Source: Candidatus Vicinibacter affinis
Lineage (GTDB): Bacteria; Bacteroidota; Bacteroidia; Chitinophagales; Saprospiraceae
Direction: 5' to 3'
DNA length: 64,000 nucleotides
Assembly (NCBI GenBank): GCA_016714365.1
Contig: JADJNH010000005.1
Coordinates: 1,650,501-1,714,500 of the forward strand
The notes under the pieces are model-generated. The model did not search any database and was not told the origin of the DNA. It worked only from the letters and a program-made list of their open reading frames with translations. The position numbers and the translations under genes are program-made. Positions within the stretch are counted from its first letter, which is position 1. Every line of letters starts with the position of its first letter. Positions 52,910-61,800 of the stretch are shown here, one piece after another.

Positions 52910-53071
52910 CCCATCCCAACCCTTCCCTTGAAAGGGAAGGGCAACACCCATCCCAACCCTTCCCTTGAAAGGGAAGGGCTACCTTTCTTGAAACATGCGT
53001 TTGAAGTGAAGGGCTATACCCATCCCAACCCTTCCTAACCCATCCCAACCCTTCCCTTGAAAGGGAAGGGC
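52910..53071. repeat. Palindromic 33-bp repeat cluster
   Basis: Three full units (52910-52942, 52947-52979, 53039-53071) of CCCATCCCAA followed by CCCTTCCCTT-GA-AAGGGAAGGG-C, plus a truncated unit near 53018-53036. Each unit can form a 10-bp hairpin. They lie between convergent genes and could end transcription from both sides. They resemble REP-like intergenic repeats. Confidence 0.85.
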
Positions 53072-53102
53072 TAATAAGGAGAGAAAATGGAAAGACGGAG
53101 AA

Positions 53103-54596
53103 TTAATCTCCTTTGATTTCTTTAAAGGCTTCGCCAAGGGTGTCAATGATGTCTCCTGCCAAAAGACTTTCTTCAGATTCAAAATTCAAACTTAAATCTC
53201 CTGCGAGACCATGAACCCAAACGCCTAATCTGGCTGCATCAAGCGGAAGGTAGCCTTGTGCAAGCAGACCGGTGAGAATGCCAGTGAGGACGTCCCCGCT
53301 GCCTGCGGTGGCCATGCCGGTGTTTCCGGTAGGGTTGAAGTAAACTTTACCATCAGGACTGATACAAGCTGTGTAAGATCCTTTGATAACCAGGTGAATT
53401 TTGTGTTCCTTCGAAAATCGAATTCCTTTTTCTATCAGCTCCAATTCATTTCCGGAGCCACCTGCCAATCTGGAAAATTCTCCACGATGTGGAGTCAGTA
53501 TGGAATTTTTAGGAATCAGATTTAAGTAGTCAGGTTTGGTCGCCAAAAAATTCAGCGCATCCGCATCCAAAATCATGGGATTTGAAAGAGGAAATGAGAA
53601 CAGAATTTCATAGGAAAACTTTGGTCCCAGACCAGGGCCAATGGCTACAGCTTGAAATTTTTTCCATTCAACGGAGTTGAGATCTTCTTGTTTTCTACAA
53701 ATGATTTCGGGTCGACTTGAATGAACAGCGGTAAAACAGGAAGTAGCGGTCATCAGGCTTACCAATCCTGCCCCCGATCTCAGGCAGGCGGTGGCTGTTA
53801 AAAGCCCGGCACCGCACATCTCCTGATTACCTGCGATGACCAGTGCGTGACCATATGAATTTTTATAGGAAAACCGATTTCTTTCCCGCAGGATAGAACT
53901 GATGTCCTCTTTGGTGTTGAGGTAAAAAGGGGTATTTTCTTTTTTGATGGCTTCCTGATCTAATCCGATGGATTTTAGGGTCCAGTTTTTAATCCGGAAT
54001 TTATTTTCCGGAAGCAGAAAAGCGAGCTTTACAAATTCGAAACTCAAAACTTCATCGGCACGAATTACTTCGCCCTCGGTAATCCCATGACAAATCATTC
54101 CTGAAGGGATATCCACAGATACTACTAAATTCTCAAGACTGTTGATTTTTTTAAAAAGCAAGGCCCACGCATCACTTACGGGACGGTTAGTGCCTGTTCC
54201 CAAAATGGCATCAATAATGGTATCTCGGGATTCAATAATGTCCAAATCTTTTGGTTCTTTGATTTGATAAGTTTCAATTCCCTTGTCTGATGGCAGGTGG
54301 CTTTTGTTGAGGAAAAAATCTTCGGAGGACGATTGGTTCCAGGGAAAAAATCCGATTTTTACTTTATAAAACTGCTGGCTGAGTAATCTGGCGATGACCA
54401 GCCCATCTCCACCATTATTGCCTTGCCCGCATAGGATAAACACTGATGGTGAGGCCGGTTTGAGTTCTGCCGTGAACCATTCTGTAAAGACGGATCCAGC
54501 GCGTTCCATCAGTTCGTGAGAGGCTATATCCTGCTTCACCATGGTGAGTTCTTCAATGGCTTTAATTTGGGGTGGACTGAATATTTTGTGTGGCAT
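53103..54596 (-). CDS. nnr: Bifunctional NAD(P)H-hydrate epimerase / ADP-dependent dehydratase
   Basis: 497 residues repairing damaged NADHX/NADPHX. The N-terminal YjeF_N epimerase domain (about 1-210) has FILCGQGNNGGDGLVIARL, DAILGTGTNRPV and VSVDIPSGM. The C-terminal ribokinase-like dehydratase domain (about 225-490) has LVIAGNQEMCGAG, VAIGPGLG, DADALNFLA and GTGDVLTG-like AGSGDVLTGILTG, with its catalytic Asp. Complete and of normal length. Promoter -7 box at 54616-54623. Confidence 0.96.
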   Translation of the reverse strand: MPHKIFSPPQIKAIEELTMVKQDIASHELMERAGSVFTEWFTAELKPASPSVFILCGQGNNGGDGLVIARLLSQQFYKVKIGFFPWNQSSSEDFFLNKSHLPSDKGIETYQIKEPKDLDIIESRDTIIDAILGTGTNRPVSDAWALLFKKINSLENLVVSVDIPSGMICHGITEGEVIRADEVLSFEFVKLAFLLPENKFRIKNWTLKSIGLDQEAIKKENTPFYLNTKEDISSILRERNRFSYKNSYGHALVIAGNQEMCGAGLLTATACLRSGAGLVSLMTATSCFTAVHSSRPEIICRKQEDLNSVEWKKFQAVAIGPGLGPKFSYEILFSFPLSNPMILDADALNFLATKPDYLNLIPKNSILTPHRGEFSRLAGGSGNELELIEKGIRFSKEHKIHLVIKGSYTACISPDGKVYFNPTGNTGMATAGSGDVLTGILTGLLAQGYLPLDAARLGVWVHGLAGDLSLNFESEESLLAGDIIDTLGEAFKEIKGD

Positions 54597-54615
54597 TGGT
54601 GTTGGAATTGAAATT

Positions 54616-54623
54616 CAAAAGTA
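54616..54623 (-). promoter_or_regulatory. -7 element of the nnr gene
   Basis: Reverse-strand TACTTTTG matches TAnnTTTG, leader about 13 nt. Confidence 0.5.
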
Positions 54624-54787
54624 GACAGAAAAGAAATAACACCTTCTCTTTTTGTGCACTGCATAGGGAAGGTGATAAATTAACCTACCTAAGCTGCAAT
54701 CAGACTTGTGTGGTGTAAAAACGGGATTTCAAAATAGATTTAAGCGAACTAATAAACATTTATTAACTTTAATCAAAATTAATGGTC

Positions 54788-55084
54788 ATGAAAAAAATTA
54801 AAATTTTCCTGCCTCTAACCCTCCTTCTATTTTTGTCACAATCCTGCCATTTGCTTACCTCGTCAAATGAGATTTGCCACCATTTTAAAGCGTCCATAAA
54901 TTGGAATCAACAGGCAAACAAACTTACAGTAGTAACCGATGGTGGAGACCCTCCGTTTTTCTATAAATGGTCCACCGGGGTAAATGACCTTTCAGAAATT
55001 ACGGTTACCGGATCAGGCACCTACAGTGTGACGGTCACTGATTTGGGGGAATGTAAAGCGTACGCTAATTTTACCATAAAGTGA
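54788..55084 (+). CDS. Small lipoprotein with a single SprB-type repeat
   Basis: 98 residues from ATG 54788. Lipoprotein signal MKKIKIFLPLTLLLFLSQSC (lipobox SQSC), then one module of about 65 residues ending DGGDPPFFYKWSTG, TVTGSGTYSVTVTD and GECKAYANFTIK. The GGxPPYxYxWSxG...GxYxVTVTDxxGC pattern is the SprB repeat found in tandem in large gliding adhesins, including the protein at the right end of this window. As a lone lipidated repeat it is odd. No partner gene is adjacent. Confidence 0.72.
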   Translation: MKKIKIFLPLTLLLFLSQSCHLLTSSNEICHHFKASINWNQQANKLTVVTDGGDPPFFYKWSTGVNDLSEITVTGSGTYSVTVTDLGECKAYANFTIK

Positions 55085-55285
55085 ATTGATATTTTCTGTT
55101 GTGCGGGGTGGGCATAATGGAGTAAGGAAATTTTGGTTGTTCTAAAAAGAAACTTTCTAAACTTTTCAATGTAAATTTATTTTCCGAGAGAATATTTACA
55201 AAGATGTTTTGAATTGTATGCATTCGTTTCGGTGACTGTTATTATTTGGATTTTAAAATTATATTAAGTAGACAATTTTCTTTTG

Positions 55286-55293
55286 TAAATTTG
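55286..55293 (+). promoter_or_regulatory. -7 element of the NAD(P)-binding protein gene, possibly leaderless
   Basis: TAAATTTG matches TAnnTTTG and ends 6 bp before the GTG at 55300, so the transcript should begin at or near the start codon. Confidence 0.5.
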
Positions 55294-55299
55294 AATTAA

Positions 55300-56199
55300 G
55301 TGATCACTCAGTTTTCAAAAATTCTTTTGGTAGGTGGTTCGGGAACTTTGGGAAAAGTTACTGCCCCCTTGTTGAGGCAAGCAGGATATCAAATCAGACT
55401 GATGACACGTCATCCTGAGAAAATAAGTTTGACACAAAGTTCCGATGTTGAAATTGTCAAGGGAGATTTGATCGATCCATCCTCTTTGGAGATTGCTTGT
55501 GAAGGCAGGGATGTTGTCATCGCGATGGCGCACTCTATTCTGGGGACAGGTCGATATGGTTCCATGAAAGTAGATGTAGAAGGGCACAAATCGCTCATTG
55601 ACCTCACAAAGCGAGCAGGCGTAAAATGCATGGTTTATATTTCACTGGTCGGTGCCGGCCCTGATCAGTCCATTGATTTTTGGCGCAATAAATTTGAAGT
55701 AGAACAATATCTCCAAAAGAGTGGATTGAATTTTATCATCATCAGATCTACGGCCTTTATGGAAACCCATATCCATGAATTAATGGGTAAAGGAATTCTT
55801 AAAAACGGGAAGGCGATGATCATGGGGAAAGGTAATAATCCATTAAATTTTGTTTCAGTGGTGGATGTTGCACAAATCATACTTAAATCATTGGAGCAAC
55901 CCGAGGCATTGAATTCAATTATAGAAATCGGAGGTCCTGATAATTTAAGCAGAAATGAAATTGTTTCACTCTACGAAAAGTATTCCGGGAGGCAAGTTAA
56001 ATGCACGTATCTCAGTATTGGATTTTTGAATATCATGTCTAAATTATTCAAACCATTTCATCAGGGGATTTCCAGGGTGATGGCACTTGGTGAAGTGCTG
56101 GACGAAACGGATCAGACTTTTGATCCTACCCGCACCCTTCAAAAATTCCCCATCAAACTTACCACCATTGAACATTTCATAAAGCAGCAATGCAAATGA
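55300..56199 (+). CDS. NAD(P)-binding atypical SDR / NmrA-like protein
   Basis: 299 residues starting at GTG 55300. N-terminal nucleotide-binding loop ILLVGGSGTLGK (GxxGxxG), then VKGDLIDPSSLE, VYISLVGAG and FIIIRSTAFMETH. These fit the extended atypical short-chain dehydrogenases (NmrA-like, complex I NDUFA9-like), which often bind NAD(P) without a full catalytic triad. The substrate is unknown. The -7 box lies 6 bp before the GTG, supporting this start. Confidence 0.85.
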   Translation: MITQFSKILLVGGSGTLGKVTAPLLRQAGYQIRLMTRHPEKISLTQSSDVEIVKGDLIDPSSLEIACEGRDVVIAMAHSILGTGRYGSMKVDVEGHKSLIDLTKRAGVKCMVYISLVGAGPDQSIDFWRNKFEVEQYLQKSGLNFIIIRSTAFMETHIHELMGKGILKNGKAMIMGKGNNPLNFVSVVDVAQIILKSLEQPEALNSIIEIGGPDNLSRNEIVSLYEKYSGRQVKCTYLSIGFLNIMSKLFKPFHQGISRVMALGEVLDETDQTFDPTRTLQKFPIKLTTIEHFIKQQCK

Positions 56200-56279
56200 A
56201 TTATCATGGTATCTGAACATTCAGTATTGACCTAAGGTAATCTCCTTCGGGTAAGAGTTAATTAAATTTCTTCAACATA

Positions 56280-57209
56280 CTAACTGTTCAATTTTGGCAG
56301 AAATCGCCCTGTGTTTTTTTGGTATGCTTCGTAGGCGGGATATTTTTCGGCTGAAATTGCTTCACTAAAATCGGAACTTCCCTGAAAGAGCACCAACAAC
56401 AACATACATCCTGCAACAGACCAATTGATCCATTCTCCACTTGCATTCGCCCCCAATAAATAGAAAGAAATCCAAATGGCCTGTTCTGCAAGATAATTTG
56501 GATGTCGCATGTATTTCCAAAGTCCCGTATGAGTAAATCCTTTGGTATAAATGCCATCTACCTTTCCGGTTAAATTCATTTGGCGATGTTTTTCTTTTTG
56601 AAAATTCCACTGCTGTTGGTCTGCTATGGTTTCTAAAACTACAAATCCAATAAAAATAGTCGCTAATACATAATCGATCATACCAAGTGACTGAACCTGA
56701 TCATACATGGCAACCAGAATGGGCAAGGTGAATAGTAAAATCAATCCATTCTGATAAAGAGAAATAAAAAATAAGTTGAATAAAGTCCATTTTAATTTTC
56801 CGGAAAGCTCCGGTTTTTTTCTTAATACCGCCCACCGATAATCCTCTTCTCCATCCCAGAATTTCCAACTGTAAGCTCCTCGCCGTGAAAAATTATAAGT
56901 GAGTCGTATGCCCCATATACTGACCAATACAGCCATCAGGATCAATCGAGTGGTACATCCTCCTGCATACGCAATGTACCAGGCATAAACCAATGGAACA
57001 ATGCTCCAGATCTTGTCCACCTGACTGCAGTTGCCCGTTAGTTCACTCAAAGTAAAACAGGCCAAAGCTGTAAAAAGACAGAGGTAGATACAGTTCCACA
57101 GCACTTCATGTTGCAATGGACTTAAGGGTGAACCAAACCTGTAAGAAATTATGGGCACTACTATTAAAGTTAGTATGAGTATGAAAATAGTTTTAATCAT
57201 GATCCCCAA
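56280..57209 (-). CDS. DUF1295 membrane protein, steroid 5-alpha-reductase-like
   Basis: 309 residues with about seven hydrophobic helices. The C-terminal GFTHTGLWKYMRHPNYLAEQAIW is the conserved cofactor-binding stretch (W-x-Y-x-RHPNY) of the DUF1295/ICMT-5-alpha-reductase group. It is probably an integral-membrane NADPH-dependent reductase or methyltransferase-like protein acting on a lipid or isoprenoid. The substrate is not known. The reading frame starts at ATG 57209, with an alternative at 57200. Confidence 0.88.
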   Translation of the reverse strand: MGIMIKTIFILILTLIVVPIISYRFGSPLSPLQHEVLWNCIYLCLFTALACFTLSELTGNCSQVDKIWSIVPLVYAWYIAYAGGCTTRLILMAVLVSIWGIRLTYNFSRRGAYSWKFWDGEEDYRWAVLRKKPELSGKLKWTLFNLFFISLYQNGLILLFTLPILVAMYDQVQSLGMIDYVLATIFIGFVVLETIADQQQWNFQKEKHRQMNLTGKVDGIYTKGFTHTGLWKYMRHPNYLAEQAIWISFYLLGANASGEWINWSVAGCMLLLVLFQGSSDFSEAISAEKYPAYEAYQKNTGRFLPKLNS

Positions 57210-57481
57210 AATTTTTCAAAAATTTATTTTAAAATCAACCGGCCAAATAATAAAGTCCAATTATCACTTCGTTCATTTGGACCATTAAATTGCACCCATC
57301 GGCATTAACCAATGTATTATTATAAATAGGTTTGGACCAAATTATAAAAATACAATAGTTATTTCAAGAATAAAGGTATCAAAATTTAACCATCACCTTA
57401 TTGAGTAATTTTTCAATTTTCAAAAAAAATCATTAAAAACAATCAGCCTTGCATTCTGAAATTATATATAATTTTTAAACT

Positions 57482-58729
57482 TCATTGAATGACGACTTTT
57501 TTTGTTTGGGAAGAATTTGAACATTTTACATGCAACAAATAAACTCCTTTCTTCAAATCGCTTAAATCAATTTGTGTGGACTTTACAGCAGAGGTGATTT
57601 TATAATTTAGTTTTAACCCATATAGATTAAACAATTCCAATGATTCAATTTCTTTATCCGATTCTAAATTAAAAAGACCATTCCCGGGATTTGGATAAAT
57701 TTTTACCAGATCGGAGATGATCTGATCTGCACTGTTAACAGTTGTTGTACATCCACTGCCTAGAAACCATGGGGAAGCAGTTTTGTCGTTGGAGAAAAAT
57801 TTCAAGAGCAATGCGCCTACTTTTTGCGCTCCCAAAGTAGAAGGATGCGTACCATCATTTTGAAAATCAGCGGGACAGGTATAGAATACGTCAGGATTGT
57901 TTTTCTGTGGGTTATCTCCGTCTGACCACATGTACATTCCCCATGAAAGCCAGGGGGATTTTGCTTCACTCCCCTTAAAAGCCACTTGGGGTAAACCCAT
58001 TATTTGATCTTCTATTGTTTGTTTTACAGCCCATCCAGTGAGGTATGCATATGGCTCTGGATTTAAATTGGAACTTGCATAGCGACCGGAAATCCTGCTG
58101 GCCATGTAGCAGAGTTTTACATTGGGAAATCTGGTTTTGATTTCATTCATACACCTGCGAAACTGCACGACCAATGAATCATAATGAACACCCGGAGGAG
58201 TGCTCCCCGCAGGATTGGCTTCTTTAAACCAAATGACCTGCACCTGATTTTTACCTACACCTGCATTTGCAAGTCTGGTGTTCACGGTGTTCCAGAAAGT
58301 TAAATAATTGTTGTGGGTAGGGGTGGATATCACATTGGCAGTTTGACCACCTTGAGCACCATCCACCAATACCAGTTTTGGATTTTTCGATGGGGAGGCA
58401 TTTGCCTGTCTGATAAATTGTTGGGTCTCTTGTGTACAATTGGACATGCCTATACTGAGCCATACGATTTTTCCATTGGTTGCATCCGGATTTCCCGATA
58501 TGTCCAGACATTGAATCTGGGAAGATAATTCCAAACCTGCTTTAAGATGTTCAGCCGGCATGTCATTGGAGCCATTGAGGTACAAGCCTCCCATTTTTCC
58601 GGTAAGTGGAGAAATTTCAGTACCCAAATCATTGATGGGAATGTATCCTGTTGAAATTGCATCACACTTTGGTTGAAGGCTTGCGAGCAGAGGATATAAG
58701 AGAAATAAAAATGTTGCCTTAATTTTCAT
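57482..58729 (-). CDS. Secreted SGNH-hydrolase-like protein with T9SS sorting domain
   Basis: 415 residues from ATG 58729 (MKIKATFLFLLYPLLASLQ signal); an ATG at 58759 is in frame but gives a poorer signal. The hydrolase-like domain (about 60-320) has VWLSIGMSNC, which fits block I of SGNH enzymes with Ser as nucleophile, a Gly in DGAQGGQTAN and the terminal N-DGTHPS with Asp and His of the triad. It ends in a type A T9SS domain (KIYPNPGNGLFNLES to VVIQ). It may cut an ester on extracellular glycans. It lies about 100 bp after the giant SprB-repeat gene and may be co-transcribed with it. Confidence 0.82.
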   Translation of the reverse strand: MKIKATFLFLLYPLLASLQPKCDAISTGYIPINDLGTEISPLTGKMGGLYLNGSNDMPAEHLKAGLELSSQIQCLDISGNPDATNGKIVWLSIGMSNCTQETQQFIRQANASPSKNPKLVLVDGAQGGQTANVISTPTHNNYLTFWNTVNTRLANAGVGKNQVQVIWFKEANPAGSTPPGVHYDSLVVQFRRCMNEIKTRFPNVKLCYMASRISGRYASSNLNPEPYAYLTGWAVKQTIEDQIMGLPQVAFKGSEAKSPWLSWGMYMWSDGDNPQKNNPDVFYTCPADFQNDGTHPSTLGAQKVGALLLKFFSNDKTASPWFLGSGCTTTVNSADQIISDLVKIYPNPGNGLFNLESDKEIESLELFNLYGLKLNYKITSAVKSTQIDLSDLKKGVYLLHVKCSNSSQTKKVVIQ

Positions 58730-58829
58730 TGCAAAAATTTTAGAGCTTAAAAAACGCAAATCAGTTTTTGATGATTACTGCGGGTTCCTTATTTCCATTA
58801 AAGTAAATTCTGAATAAAAGTCATGTCCA

Positions 58830-61800
58830 TTATTTGACCAATGTCACATCACCATAAAGCTGTTTTAATTCTCCATCTACAAAACGCACAGTAGCCACAT
58901 AGACAAACACCGCAGGATTCAATTCATTGTTACGGAAAGTGCCGTCCCATCCATGTGCGGGATTATTTGGTGGAAAGTCGTGGCCTTCAAAAACCAATTC
59001 ACCCCATCGATCATAAATTTGTAAAACTTCAATTTCTTCGAGGGCAGGATTTCCATAAATGGTAAATTTATCATTGATACCATCTCCATTGGGCGAAAAC
59101 ACATTTGGCACCCATACCTTTTTTTCAATTCGGATATTTATGTTGATGTAGGCTGTGCGCGTACATCCGAATTCATCAATAACCATTACTTCATACCGTG
59201 TGTTTTCTTTTGGTGAAACAACCACTGCACTGCAGGAATCACAGGAAATATATTGCGCCGGACTCCACAAGAATTTAGGATTGGCAGCATTCGTCGATGC
59301 CGACAATCGAACAGAGCTGCCATATAAAATCGTAGAGTCTGTAATGTTCAGATTAATGTCAGGATCCGGTAATTGGTCTACCTGCAAAATAGTATCTATC
59401 CAACAATTGTTTGCATCCAAAATTCTCAATTTGTACAAGCCACTTTTTAGTGCGCGAATGGTATCAGATGATTGTCCATTATCCCATATAAAACGATAGG
59501 GTCTGACTCCACCGGCGGAACTACCAAATGCAACTCCACCATGCAGGTCATCACAACCCGCAGGAGTGGCACCACCATCAATCAGCATTGGAGGTGGTTC
59601 ATTGAGAAATATAGAATCTACTATCGGACAATTATTTTTATCCCGTACTTCAACTTTTATCCAACCTTTACCAAGACTCTGTGCGGTGTCACCGGTTGCA
59701 CCATTTTTCCAAAAGTATGAGTAAGCAGGCGTGCCTCCCTTTACTTCAATTTTAACTGCGCCATCTTTGGCACCGAAACAACTGACCGCGTAGCCGTTGT
59801 AATCTAAGATAATGGAAGCCAGAGAAGACAATGAATCCGGCTGGGTAATTACAATGCTGTCCGTTGCTACGCATCCAAATGGATCACTGAGTTGCACCCA
59901 ATAAGTTCCAATGCCAAGTCCTGTTAATCTTGCACTGGTATCTGCAAAATTTTGCCAACGATAAGACCAGGAAGCTGCTGAGCCAATTCCAATGGCTTCA
60001 ATGGAGGCATTGGCGTCTCCATGACATTTGATGCTGTCCAGCATCTTTAAATCTGCATCCAGTCGATACAATTCCACAAATACGGTATCATAAAATTCAC
60101 AGGACTGATATTTTTCAACTTTGAGCAACAGTGTATCCCAAACAGTCATACCTGTGGTGACATTTCCGGGAAATTGATATTGTGAATAGGATGAATTCAA
60201 AGAAGACAACCTATCAGGATGCAACCATTGATATTTGTAAGAGCCAATGGAATCAAAACCAATTTGTATGTTTCGGTCAAAGCATATTCTATGGATCTGG
60301 CTTTCACCAAAAATTTTGGCAGGACTTAACAGGATGGTGTCTCCATTGCACAGACATGGATTGTCAAGTGGATGAATGGCGGCGATCATTCTGCATGAAT
60401 AATTACCCGGCACTTCATATTTCCAATGAATCCAAATGCTGTCGCTGGAAGTGATGCGGGCTCCGGGAATTTTATCAGAAGAGATGAATACATCGGTTGA
60501 ATCCAATACCCCGTTGTTGTTTTGATCAAAATAGAATTTAATCAGGTAGTCAATTTTTCCGGTGAAAGGTGATTTATTCTGAATGAGATAATCCACTTCC
60601 AATTGTTCGTTTCCTCCAGGTAGAAATTGAGCACGCACATCTGATTGCAAAATGTATAAAATAGGACTGAGCGGAATGTCTTTGTAATCCCATTCCTGAA
60701 CATGCAGCAACTGGTCGCACTCACCACCGGATGCCTGTGAGCAGCTTACCTTCTTTGGTGAATTGAGTATTAATTTGAAATCAGTAGTCTTGCAGTGTTC
60801 GATGCAAGTTCGTTCCAGTTCCAGTTCAAACACCACAGAATCTCCTTTTGCCACAGGACCTTGTACAGGCACTTCTACTGATTCCATTCCATCGAGATAA
60901 TAAAATCCTGCACCGGTAGTTGGCACATGGCGGATGGCTTTAAAACTACCCGGAAGAAAACTCAATTCTTTTGCATAAACGAAGTATACTTTTTGTGGAA
61001 GGGAATTGACGATTGCATCTTTCGAATACAACACCACCCTGGTTTTAAATTTGTCTCCACAGGCGCTGTCCGCGTCAAAGCTGATGCTCGCATCATACAA
61101 GTCTTGCAGCGTCTGTCCTTGCGGATTGAAGCGGAAGGGTGTGGAACTCACTACCGGTGATTTATTGTACTCATTACAGACATTGGTGTGAAAACTGTAG
61201 AAGCTCAAAGATTGTCCATCTTCCAAAGCACAATCACCGGTAAAATCCAAATGCACGAGGTATTGATTTTGGTTGATGCGATAAAAACCCGGAAATCCTA
61301 GAGGAAATAATTTATCGGACATTTCCCAGTAATATTCATTTGGATTGGCTGTCGTCAGTGGCGGTGGAAGCAAACGGAAACTGTCCTTAGGATATTCAAG
61401 ATATGCTTGTTGCAAATTCAGTCCATTCGGTTTTGTAAAATGAAATCGATTGTTAAAACTATGCCCCAATCCCGAATTGTACACCAACACAGAATAATTA
61501 AAACTGTCGCAAGCCTGCGAAAACGTATCGAGAGGTTGTTTAATTAATTCCAATCTGATACTGGCATCTTCGGGTTCATAATTGAGCACAGAACGGTGCA
61601 CATATTCTTTGCAGGTTCCGGAAATATTCAAAAAGTCATTTGGATAGCCTGCACAGGAATTTCCTGAATATATGATCAAAGAATCTGCATGGCAATCGTT
61701 GAATCTGGTAAATAATTTAAAATTCCGCGAACTGTAAATGGTATCTAGTTTGAATACCATATTCTGTGGATTAAGAACAAGCGGAATATGTCTGGTCGCC

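Noticed and set aside
52910..53071. Possible CRISPR array
   Set aside because: Units are palindromic to the ends, spacing is unequal (4 and 59 bp), spacers are not unique sequence of constant length and no cas genes are present.
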